This document shows positions 28,632-35,777 of a DNA stretch of 64,000 bases, in pieces. The DNA is from a virus, in the IMG/VR virus record IMGVR_UViG_3300009158_000035, positions 1 to 64,000 of that record. One strand, given 5' to 3'. Below the pieces are notes generated by a model that worked only from the letters and a program-made list of their open reading frames with translations, made no database searches and was not told the DNA's origin. The position numbers and the translations under genes were made by a program. Positions within the stretch are counted from its first letter, which is position 1. Every line of letters begins with the position of its first letter.

Positions 28632-28799
28632 TTAGTTTAGTTCTTGGTTGTCGGTTAAAAGTTCTTTGATCTCGGCTTGAATCCGTTTCACTTCTTCGTT
28701 GTGTGCTTTTACAACGTCACGCTTGTTGCGTTTGGCAATCTCAAGTTCGATCACCAGGTTGTAGATCTTTTCTTCTTTAGATGGTTCTTGCTCAGACAT
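28632..28799 (-). CDS. Short helical protein (55 aa)
   Basis: The ATG is at 28797-28799 on the minus strand and the TAA at 28632-28634. The product is a highly charged helix (KEEKIYNLVIELEIAKRNK ... IQAEIKELLTDNQ), similar in character to the coiled-coil gene that follows one base after its stop. It fills an otherwise empty 300-nt gap and fits the tight spacing of this operon, so it is probably real. Function unknown. Confidence 0.55.
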   Translation of the reverse strand: MSEQEPSKEEKIYNLVIELEIAKRNKRDVVKAHNEEVKRIQAEIKELLTDNQELN

Positions 28800-28880
28800 A
28801 TATAGGGTTTCTAAAGACGCTTGTTGGCGTCAGGTATCCAATATACGCTGCAACCAAGATAAGGTGCAACGAATTTTTGC

Positions 28881-28915
28881 AAAAAAAGAGACGCACCCGG
28901 TTAAGGATGCGTCTC
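28881..28915 (-). terminator. Intrinsic terminator, minus strand
   Basis: An 11-bp stem (28888-28898 with 28905-28915) has one pair that is G-U only on the minus-strand RNA, followed there by seven T residues. It ends the gene at 28937. Confidence 0.85.
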
Positions 28916-28936
28916 GATTTTTAAACTAACCACTAA

Positions 28937-29608
28937 TTATGCAGAAACCTGCTCTTCAGCGATAGCGTCTGAAGCGCCGCCGCCAGTATTGGCGATGATC
29001 ACTTTGAGGAGTTCACCTTCACCAGACTCATAGGTACTGGGACCTACTCTACCTGTACCACGCACATATTCAATGATATAGCTGATCTTCGGAGGAGTAG
29101 TGTTCGCTCCAGTGGCGTCAGTCAGCCCCAATGTGAATGTTCCAGAGTTATCTGAACCAGGGTAGATATCGAGCACGGCAGGACCAGCGGCACCAGCATG
29201 GGCGACGATAGTAGCCCTGACGATGTCTTGGCTGGGCACTTCAGAAAACACAAGTGTGTCTCCGAAAGCATAGGAGGTGCCGAAAATATTACCGAGGGCA
29301 GCAGTCTGGGTATCGGCAGTCACGATGTTATAGGTTCCAGCTCCACCGGTGCCTGTTCCAAAAGAAACGACACGGGTAGTAGGTGTGACGTTTGTGCCGG
29401 AGATTACCGTGCCGATCTGGATGGACCCTGATGTGACTGTGGCTACCGTGAGAACGGTGCCTGCGATAGAGCCTGTTCCCGAAAAGCCTCTTTCGATTGA
29501 GCCGTAGCTCACCTGAAGCTTTTCATAGCGAGTGCTTTTGAGTCCTGCAACATCGGAAGAGGATGCGGACATTTTCTTGACGTATTTTGTAGTTACTGCT
29601 GTAGGCAT
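28937..29608 (-). CDS. Probable virion surface/decoration protein
   Basis: 223 aa. It has a central insert of the type common in phage surface proteins (GTVLTVATVTSGSIQIG, VISGTNVTPTTRVVSFGTG, GGAGTYNIVT) inside a beta-rich protein with YAFGDTLVFSEVP and LDIYPGSDNSGTFTLG. The N-terminus is short and basic. It is monocistronic, with its own terminator and an unusually long A/C-rich leader, which suggests strong expression as for a structural protein. I cannot say whether it decorates the head or belongs to the tail. The 141-nt leader region (29609-29749) holds no gene. Confidence 0.55.
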   Translation of the reverse strand: MPTAVTTKYVKKMSASSSDVAGLKSTRYEKLQVSYGSIERGFSGTGSIAGTVLTVATVTSGSIQIGTVISGTNVTPTTRVVSFGTGTGGAGTYNIVTADTQTAALGNIFGTSYAFGDTLVFSEVPSQDIVRATIVAHAGAAGPAVLDIYPGSDNSGTFTLGLTDATGANTTPPKISYIIEYVRGTGRVGPSTYESGEGELLKVIIANTGGGASDAIAEEQVSA

Positions 29609-29749
29609 ACTTTTGTTTTGTTTTGTTGTTTACTAAGTTACAAGGAAAGCCTGGGATGCAACAGAGACTTTTTAGTAAGTCTCCAGAGGATCGCTGATCT
29701 ACTCCATTGCTAGGCTAATAATCGCATAAAGTCCCAGACAAGGCAAGCG

Positions 29750-30154
29750 TCAAATCCATTCTGGGTAACATACTCTGTTTGGTCTGGGCTCAAGCCGATA
29801 GTCAATAAATAGCTCTTCATCTTTCTTTATGTCCCTGTTAGCGATAATTTTGTGAATGCTCAGCACCCAAGCACAGTTTGGTTCTCTGGAGTGATTGATA
29901 TAGCTGAATTTGCTCCATTTATCGCTAGCGATACATTCCTCATCGCTCAGCATCACGTACCAGTTTTTTCTAATTTGCTCTTCTGAGAGTTCTGTGAACA
30001 ATTTTTTCTTCCAGTCTCTAGGAAAAAGCCTGTAGTCAATGACTAGCTCATGCTTGATAAAGTCTTTTGCAGCAAAAAGCCCATAGCCCTCAACTGTGCT
30101 CTCCTTCACATATGTGTGAGGGGCGTCATCGTTATCTATAATGATCTCATTCAT
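29750..30154 (-). CDS. SET-domain protein (putative lysine methyltransferase)
   Basis: 134 aa from the ATG at 30154; a TTG six bases upstream is less likely. The whole protein is a minimal SET domain: VEGYGLFAAKDF at ~20-31, SYINHSREPNC at ~82-93 (the NHS/C AdoMet and substrate site) and IANRDIKKDEELFIDYR at ~103-119 (ELxxDY, catalytic Tyr). There is no pre- or post-SET zinc cluster apart from a C-terminal Cys. It should transfer methyl from S-adenosylmethionine to lysine in a protein. Its start lies inside the last codons of the RNA polymerase beta-N gene, so the two are coupled. The substrate is unknown. Confidence 0.85.
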   Translation of the reverse strand: MNEIIIDNDDAPHTYVKESTVEGYGLFAAKDFIKHELVIDYRLFPRDWKKKLFTELSEEQIRKNWYVMLSDEECIASDKWSKFSYINHSREPNCAWVLSIHKIIANRDIKKDEELFIDYRLEPRPNRVCYPEWI

Positions 30155-30812
30155 CGCCAATTAGGATTGTGTAAAGTTTGTCGATCTCGTCTCCCTTGTA
30201 TTGTGTCCGATTAGCGTTCAGTATCTGCTCACCCCACGCGTCTTTTAATGCGGCATCAGTTATACCCATATCCCTAAGGATGCCATATAATCGAACCTGA
30301 GAGTTACGCACCATTAGTACAAAAAGTTGCTTGTCAGGTAAGAAAAGAATTCTGCCCGACTGCCCTGTACGTGCTTCAGGATTGATGTGCGCTTCAGGTA
30401 TACCGTCTTGACGAATTCTTGAATAGATGCCAGGTAAAAGCCGCTGCTGATTTACTGCCTCATATTCAGAACCATTATAGATAACAGTATTATGATTAGT
30501 AACATACGGAATGTGAGCTATCGTAGTGTGTTTAGATTCAACTACTTTACCTGAAGCCTTGTGTATTAGCTCTACTGTACCTTTCAGTGGAGCAGTCAAA
30601 TCCTTCTTCTCAAGCACCAGCTTTTTTTGCATTGTAGATGTGACATGAGGGATGTCCATCTTCAGGTTTTTGACACTGAGTTTATAGTCCTGAGTCTCGA
30701 TCGAATTGATCTTCTTACCGAAAGAATCGACAGCCGTATTGAATAGCATGTGCCGCAGTTTTTCAGGATCGAAAAACGCGCGAGTATTTTTAGGAGGCTC
30801 GGACTGATGCAT
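30147..30812 (-). CDS. RNA polymerase beta subunit, N-terminal fragment
   Basis: 221 aa. IPYVTNHNTVIYNGSEYEAV (about 108-127) followed by NQQRLLPGIYSRIRQDG matches the bacterial beta segment IPLMTDNGTFVINGTERV...QLxRSPGV. The preceding region (LEKKDLTAPLKG ... SKHTTIAHI) fits the protrusion, and the last ~60 residues (QVRLYGILRDMGITDAALKDAWG) fit the start of the lobe. The gene stops there; the next parts of beta are encoded at 23353 (+) and 37672 (+). It lies on the opposite strand to the other three pieces, in a cluster of small and virion-like genes. Its 3' end overlaps the SET-domain gene by 8 bp. Confidence 0.82.
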   Translation of the reverse strand: MHQSEPPKNTRAFFDPEKLRHMLFNTAVDSFGKKINSIETQDYKLSVKNLKMDIPHVTSTMQKKLVLEKKDLTAPLKGTVELIHKASGKVVESKHTTIAHIPYVTNHNTVIYNGSEYEAVNQQRLLPGIYSRIRQDGIPEAHINPEARTGQSGRILFLPDKQLFVLMVRNSQVRLYGILRDMGITDAALKDAWGEQILNANRTQYKGDEIDKLYTILIGDE

Positions 30813-31020
30813 TCTTGTTGAGTTTAGTTTTTACGGCTCTAGTGATGTTGATCCATGTGGTATGATATTCCTCTGCATTTGCAAAGTCGTCTGCAGATAA
30901 AGAAATGTCAAACGTAGGGCCTGGATACATAACTTTATCTTCAACGCTACCAATTTCTTCCATGAATGAGCCTTTGATACTGATCTCAGGGATGTAAATT
31001 TGTTTATTTGCGGCTGACAT
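30790..31020 (-). CDS. Small hypothetical protein
   Basis: 76 aa, not recognised. There is a short beta-type N-terminus (KQIYIPEISIKGSF) followed by an acidic segment and a basic helix (WINITRAVKTKLNKN). The stop lies 23 bp inside the RNA polymerase beta-N gene, so it is translated just ahead of it. It could be a partner of that subunit, but there is no sequence evidence for this. Confidence 0.55.
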   Translation of the reverse strand: MSAANKQIYIPEISIKGSFMEEIGSVEDKVMYPGPTFDISLSADDFANAEEYHTTWINITRAVKTKLNKNASVRAS

Positions 31021-31067
31021 AATTAGTCCTACCCTAATAGTCTACCGCTAGCAAAGCAAGCAAAGAT

Positions 31068-31856
31068 TTATGTGTTTAAAAGCTTTTGGAGGTAGGCTTT
31101 GTTCTGCTCGTCTTTAAGAAGCTCTGCAATCTCAGGGTACTGTGAAGTAATCTCGAGCTCTTTTTCTTTGTGCTCTGCTGGAGCAGGTTGCTCAGGCGTA
31201 ACAGCTGCATTGAAAACATTATCGACAGCTTTACGGGCAGCCGCGCCGGCAAATGCATCCATGACCCCGGATGTTTTCTCTACATAAGAAGCCAGCTTTC
31301 CTTGATATGGTTGTGGAGTACCTGCAAGACTTTCCTGGAACATTTGCGGTGCTGCGAGAGAGTGAGGGTCTGAGGACGGATTTATAATAGACTGAGGTCT
31401 GGGACCATTATACGGTAGAGCATACATCGGAGACTGTCGCGCTTTGTTGCCGCCGCCCAAAGCGGCTATGCCTGCCATAGCCAACGGCGCATATTTACCT
31501 ACAGTGTTACCTATAGCGTTACCTGCCCAGTTACCTGCACTACCCACCATCGATCTTCCAGCATTGGCAACATCCAGGCCGACAGATAATGGTGTAAGTC
31601 CTAGGCCTGAGGCTATACCTGACCCGGTATTCATTGCTGCGCCGGTCCAGTCTCCGTTCATAGCATCATTGACTGCGAGACCTCCATGTACAAGTCCACC
31701 TACAACTGGAGCATACTTGGCTACTGTTTTACCAGCTGTACCAGCAATTGAAGGAGCTGCAGCTCTGGCGGCGGCGGGAATACCTACAGACATCATCGAT
31801 GTCTTACTCATTTCAGCCTCAATACCCTTATTAAGTTGGTCTATATCTAGTTTCAT
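31068..31856 (-). CDS. Gly/Ala-rich probable virion protein
   Basis: 262 aa. Residues ~25-140 are Ala/Gly-rich with several weakly hydrophobic helices (AARAAAPSIAGTAG, LAMAGIAALGG). The C-terminus is charged and helical (YPEIAELLKDEQNKAYLQKL). The segment YVEKTSGVMDAFAGAAARKA recalls short Lys-x-Ala motifs found in other probable virion proteins here. Proteins of this type are often virion-internal or membrane-active (DNA-ejection) proteins, which is an inference. It is last in a run of seven similar minus-strand genes. Confidence 0.5.
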   Translation of the reverse strand: MKLDIDQLNKGIEAEMSKTSMMSVGIPAAARAAAPSIAGTAGKTVAKYAPVVGGLVHGGLAVNDAMNGDWTGAAMNTGSGIASGLGLTPLSVGLDVANAGRSMVGSAGNWAGNAIGNTVGKYAPLAMAGIAALGGGNKARQSPMYALPYNGPRPQSIINPSSDPHSLAAPQMFQESLAGTPQPYQGKLASYVEKTSGVMDAFAGAAARKAVDNVFNAAVTPEQPAPAEHKEKELEITSQYPEIAELLKDEQNKAYLQKLLNT

Positions 31857-31857
31857 G

Positions 31858-32958
31858 CTAGGTGTAGGGTTGAAGTTCGACGCGGGTAGGAAGACCTTCC
31901 TGCATGTATCTGTCTGGTTCCTCGCGCATAGATTTCCTCAACAGATATGTAAGGTATGCTGAACCTGTACCTGTACCTAGTAGCCCGCTAGCGGCGGTGT
32001 CTACCACAGGCTGAAAGGGTTTCTTGGCCTGATCAAGCACACCACCCATCAAGCGTTTCATGGAACCGTCGGAAATATCCACATCTTCAGCCTCAGCTTC
32101 TTTACCGAAAAGTGTAGCATATGCGATACCGTTACAAAAAGCGTCCGTATATGGTGTTTCTTCACTATCGTCCGAGCCCTTCTTGATCTTGCCGAGTAGA
32201 TCTACATACTCACGCTGAGCATTCTCTAGCTCTTGATTGATTAGGTGACGTTGACGCATATAATAGTCTTGCTTAGCGTCTCTGAATCCTGACTGCCCGC
32301 CTACAAGCAAGCGAATAGGATTCTGCTGCGCTTTGAAAGCTCTACCTAGAAGTCCTGGAGCAGGTTCGTCAGTTTCGCTACCTTGCTTATAGCCGTACAT
32401 GTTCTGCATCATGTCATGCTGTCTCTGCGCATTCACTAGATCTTCGCGATAGCTGTCTTTAACCGCATCATCCATCATAGATCCGGCTATCGTTCCTACT
32501 ACACCTCCTCTAACTCCAGACCTACCAGCACCTTTCAAAGCCTCGATCACACCTGCAGCAGGATTATTTTTCATAACCTTTCTAGCGCCTAGTCCTCCGC
32601 CGATTAGTGCGCCACCATAACTGCCGATGTACTTGCCTAGATTTCTTTTGATGTGTGCAAGTATGCCTGGATTTTTTACAGGTTCATATGGATCCTGCAA
32701 AGTAGTGTAAGGAGCATCCTCGTCCTGAGCTGTTTTGCTGCTAGGCATCATATGCTCAGGAATAGGAATTCTCAAAACCTTATCGTCTCCTCCCTGTCCC
32801 TCTGCGCCACTCATCAACATGTTTTTTCTTCTCTGCTGCTCTCTCACAAGCTGCAGAGCGCTGAACAAGCTTTTACCGAAAAGCTGAGAGGCTTCATACT
32901 GCTCGTCTGGAGACAGTGGAATAGGGGTGGCTGCTTTTTTGGTTAGGCTATAGCTCAT
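31858..32958 (-). CDS. Gly-rich probable virion protein
   Basis: 366 aa from the ATG at 32958, which follows the preceding stop by 4 nt; a longer upstream in-frame start would overlap that gene by ~100 bp and add a Lys-rich, unlikely leader. It has two Gly-rich membrane-like segments (SYGGALIGGGLGARKV at ~100, RGGVVGTIAGSMM at ~140). A long charged helical region follows (DYYMRQRHLINQELENAQREY). FCNGIAYATLFGKEA resembles the short Gly/Lys/Ala motif of other virion-like proteins. Function unknown. It is in series with the neighbouring Gly/Ala-rich genes. Confidence 0.5.
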   Translation of the reverse strand: MSYSLTKKAATPIPLSPDEQYEASQLFGKSLFSALQLVREQQRRKNMLMSGAEGQGGDDKVLRIPIPEHMMPSSKTAQDEDAPYTTLQDPYEPVKNPGILAHIKRNLGKYIGSYGGALIGGGLGARKVMKNNPAAGVIEALKGAGRSGVRGGVVGTIAGSMMDDAVKDSYREDLVNAQRQHDMMQNMYGYKQGSETDEPAPGLLGRAFKAQQNPIRLLVGGQSGFRDAKQDYYMRQRHLINQELENAQREYVDLLGKIKKGSDDSEETPYTDAFCNGIAYATLFGKEAEAEDVDISDGSMKRLMGGVLDQAKKPFQPVVDTAASGLLGTGTGSAYLTYLLRKSMREEPDRYMQEGLPTRVELQPYT

Positions 32959-32962
32959 TGCG

Positions 32963-33361
32963 TTATTTTGGTTGATTACTTTCTTCTTTTTCTTTCTTCG
33001 TACCGTAGACCACAAACACTCTGAAGTTGCCGTGTTGTGTCCATGTATCTTTCCATAGAGCAATCATGTACTTTTTGTTGTTCATGAGCTCGTTCAGCAT
33101 GTCTTGATCCATCTGTTTCTCAGGATCTAGGACGATGTTTTTGAATGTGTAGTCTGACAGGTCTGAGACTTTGGGTCTGCGCTTGATACCTTTGGCCTGC
33201 TCAAACGCATCGATTACCACTTCAGGATCAAAACCCTTGTTGGTGATCTCGCTGCGTACGTTGCGTTTTTTGCTGCCGGTAATCAAAAGATCGTTGGCGC
33301 TGGCGCCAAAATCAAAGTGCTCGGTAGCTTTAACGTCTCTGTCTGAATTAAATAAGTCCAT
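32963..33361 (-). CDS. Hypothetical protein
   Basis: 132 aa, soluble, mixed charge. The N-terminus is acidic (FNSDRDVKATEHFDFG), the middle is basic, and a C-terminal beta segment (NFRVFVVYGTKKEKEE) ends in Lys/Glu. Not recognised. Its start overlaps the upstream gene by 14 bp, consistent with one transcription unit. Confidence 0.55.
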   Translation of the reverse strand: MDLFNSDRDVKATEHFDFGASANDLLITGSKKRNVRSEITNKGFDPEVVIDAFEQAKGIKRRPKVSDLSDYTFKNIVLDPEKQMDQDMLNELMNNKKYMIALWKDTWTQHGNFRVFVVYGTKKEKEESNQPK

Positions 33362-33719
33362 GTTCTCTTCTTAGGTTGTTGGTAATCCTGCGAACAAGGT
33401 TAACCTTCTCCCTTTCTCTATCAAGAGATTTGTTGAGTACGTCTACAGATTTGTCTGCTTCATCCAGTGTAAGTCCTGCCAGTGCCCCGCCAGCCAGAGA
33501 ACCTTTGAGTGCTACTTCAGGTATGCTTCCGGCCATACCCATTCCTTTGTCTAGATAGGAGTTCAATATACTGCCTCCGTCTTTGGCAATCTTGTATACT
33601 CCTTCTCCAGTGTTGATGTTGGCTAGTCCCTCCTCGAATTCCCGAAGAGAAGATCCGGCTTTTTGCAGCTCGAGGATCAGCTCGTCTTTAATAGCTTGTG
33701 CACATTTTGAAAGTTCCAT
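33348..33719 (-). CDS. Hypothetical protein with one Gly/Ala-rich segment
   Basis: 123 aa. There is an amphipathic N-terminal helix (CAQAIKDELILELQKAGSSL), a small Gly/Ala hydrophobic stretch (ALKGSLAGGALAGL, about 70-83) and a charged C-terminal helix (NKSLDREREKVNLVRRI). Probably a minor virion or membrane-associated protein, by similarity of composition with its neighbours. Not recognised. Confidence 0.5.
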   Translation of the reverse strand: MELSKCAQAIKDELILELQKAGSSLREFEEGLANINTGEGVYKIAKDGGSILNSYLDKGMGMAGSIPEVALKGSLAGGALAGLTLDEADKSVDVLNKSLDREREKVNLVRRITNNLRREHGLI

Positions 33720-33720
33720 A

Positions 33721-34122
33721 TTAATACTTTATTCTAGATTTGCCTGAATGAGGATGATGCTCTGAAAATCTGTCTTCGTGAAATTCATTATAGATTATAT
33801 TACCTATTCCAAAACCAGCCAAGCTCAATAGTGTCTGTACTGGGCGGGGAAGCTTTGAATAGTGATGGATAGAGTGCATGAGCATTGTGCCTGTGCCTCC
33901 AGCCAAAAGATGCTCTACATACTCTGGACTGTTGAGCATTGTGGTCAGATGATGCTTTTGATGTTTGTCCAGCCCATGATCTTTTTGCACCAGGTTATGC
34001 AATATGTTGGTATGCTCATCTAGTACGTTTTGCTCATGCAGACTTATTCTAGGGTCATACATGTTCATACCTCTGCGCGAATAGGCAGCGATAGGTAGAG
34101 ATGTGAGCATTCCTTGATCCAT
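33721..34122 (-). CDS. Hypothetical His-rich protein with one hydrophobic segment
   Basis: 133 aa. Many histidines lie at ~45-90 and near the C-terminus (HEDRFSEHHPHSG). A hydrophobic stretch LLSLAGFGIGNII lies near 98-110. Not recognised. It is spaced 1 nt from both neighbours, so it is surely part of the same operon. Confidence 0.5.
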   Translation of the reverse strand: MDQGMLTSLPIAAYSRRGMNMYDPRISLHEQNVLDEHTNILHNLVQKDHGLDKHQKHHLTTMLNSPEYVEHLLAGGTGTMLMHSIHHYSKLPRPVQTLLSLAGFGIGNIIYNEFHEDRFSEHHPHSGKSRIKY

Positions 34123-34123
34123 A

Positions 34124-34936
34124 TTATTTCATGATTGCAGACGCTAGAGTAGCAGGAACTGCAGCAGCAGCTATAGGCAGCAGAGTATCTCTAGTTCTAT
34201 AATATTGCTCAGGATGAGAGAGTATGTTTTTCCTAAAGCTAGGAACAGCCGTTCTAGCCAGTCCATACATACCTAGCCCGCTAGCTACAGGATGCTTTCC
34301 CATCCATTGACCTGCCTGCAGTAGGTTTTGACCGATGTTGTTGAGTCCTAGCGCTGCAGTGTCTGCTGTAAGCATTCCTGCTCCTAGACCAGGAAGACTC
34401 AGCATAGAGGCCTGCTTGACTGTGTCCTGAGCTCCTTCGATCAGGGCAGTAGGATCTACACTCACTGGCTCTTCTGGAAGAGGAGTTTTTTCCTGAAGAG
34501 CTTTTAATTTTTGCACAAACTTTTTAGCAGGAGAATATCTCCAGTTTTTGCCTCCCTCGTGCTGAAGCATGAAAGTAGGGTTTTGACTGCCGTTGGCCAG
34601 AGTCATATAGATGTTATCTGGGCTGGCCCTGTGGATCTGTGCTGTGCCTTTAGAGACAGCGTCTTTGTCGAAGTTTAGAATGTTGTCGTCGGCATGTCTG
34701 CTGATTCTAGCGTCTTCAGCAGGAAACTCTTCAGGAAGTCCTCCGAAGCTGTATACCAGGTTTCCGTCAGTAAGCTTGAGTCCGTCTTTTGTGCGAACAT
34801 ACCGCCACTTGGTCTGCTTTGAGATAGTAGGAAGTATGTTCTCGTTCAAGGGCATGCTGTCAACCTGCATGCCTGCCTGCTTGGCTAGTTCTTCTGAAAC
34901 TCCGAGATAGAATGCAGGAAGGTATAGTTCAGTCAT
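34124..34936 (-). CDS. Probable virion protein with C-terminal hydrophobic region
   Basis: 270 aa. The N-terminal half is soluble and beta-rich (WRYVRTKDGLKLTDGNLVYSF, HEGGKNWRYSP). The C-terminal third has Gly/Ala-rich hydrophobic helices (MLSLPGLGAGMLTA, VASGLGMYGLA, AAAAVPATLASA). The N-terminus (FYLGVSEELAKQAG) carries the short Lys-x-Ala type motif shared by other virion-like genes here. Function unknown. Confidence 0.5.
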   Translation of the reverse strand: MTELYLPAFYLGVSEELAKQAGMQVDSMPLNENILPTISKQTKWRYVRTKDGLKLTDGNLVYSFGGLPEEFPAEDARISRHADDNILNFDKDAVSKGTAQIHRASPDNIYMTLANGSQNPTFMLQHEGGKNWRYSPAKKFVQKLKALQEKTPLPEEPVSVDPTALIEGAQDTVKQASMLSLPGLGAGMLTADTAALGLNNIGQNLLQAGQWMGKHPVASGLGMYGLARTAVPSFRKNILSHPEQYYRTRDTLLPIAAAAVPATLASAIMK

Positions 34937-34937
34937 A

Positions 34938-35777
34938 TTATTCTGTTAGTGGCATTGCTCTGTTCATACCTGCTGCACCAGCACCTATAGCGTTCACACC
35001 ATAGCCATATGGATCTTTCCATTTGTCCATCAGGTTAGGAAGATGATGATAGCCTGCAAGACCTCCAAGCACAGGCATCATCCATGCACCTGCACCGCTC
35101 ACACCCATTTCGTTGGCAAGCAGCGAACCCAGCAATGCTCCTCCTACTGCCCCAGTAGTTTTGTTTGATGCGAAAGGAAGAGCTCTGTTTCTGGATGCTT
35201 CTAGTCCTGTAGTGTCTTTTCCTGAATCTCCAAAAGCTCCTCTTCCTAGCATAGCTCCTCCAGCTAGCGCTCCTCCGGCAAGCAGACCTGCTTTGCCATA
35301 TCCTAGAGTTCCTCCAGCTAGTCCAGCAAGCCCGCCTACAGTGGTTCCTACTCCTGGAATCAAGCTTCCTACCATAGAACCATACATGCCGTGCTCTAGA
35401 CCTCTTCCTAGTGCAGGGCCTACCTTACCTAGTCCTCTTCCTATTGCTTTGCCTGCGGCAGGAATTAGTTTTCCTGCCCCCCTGAGCATAGCTCCTACGA
35501 AAGCTTCTTTCTTGAATCCGTCAATGAAGTCTTGATCTGCTCCCTCTTTGCGCAAGACGTCTTCGATTCCTGCCCAGACACACTGAGCCTCTTCCTGTGC
35601 AGCCTTCTCGAAGCTCTCGGCACTGCTGGTGATCTCGTCGATTCTTTCTTTGCTGTATGGGCAGTCTTCTCCAAGCTCTTGTGCCTGCTTGTGTAGTTCT
35701 AGGCGCAAGTAGTTCAGATACTCTTGAAGCGATGCAGATTTTTCCTGCTCTTGAGGCTCTTCGTTCAGTCTTTGCAT
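34938..35777 (-). CDS. Gly-rich probable virion membrane protein
   Basis: 279 aa. The acidic helical N-terminus contains FIDGFKKEAFVGAML (about 95-109), a clear copy of the F-x-x-G-F-x-K-x-A motif repeated across this genome. Then come Gly/Ala-rich hydrophobic segments (LIPGVGTTVGGLAGLAGGTLG, LLAGGALAGGAMLG). It is likely a virion protein with membrane activity, by composition only. The first 257 bp of the gene overlap the 3' part of the Rep-like reading frame in another frame; composition favours this gene as the genuine one in the overlap. Confidence 0.55.
   Translation of the reverse strand: MQRLNEEPQEQEKSASLQEYLNYLRLELHKQAQELGEDCPYSKERIDEITSSAESFEKAAQEEAQCVWAGIEDVLRKEGADQDFIDGFKKEAFVGAMLRGAGKLIPAAGKAIGRGLGKVGPALGRGLEHGMYGSMVGSLIPGVGTTVGGLAGLAGGTLGYGKAGLLAGGALAGGAMLGRGAFGDSGKDTTGLEASRNRALPFASNKTTGAVGGALLGSLLANEMGVSGAGAWMMPVLGGLAGYHHLPNLMDKWKDPYGYGVNAIGAGAAGMNRAMPLTE

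Noticed and set aside
31444-31962. 172-aa Pro/Ala-rich open frame on the + strand
   Set aside because: Complement of Gly/Ala-rich coding sequence on the minus strand; crosses the boundary of two well-spaced genes.
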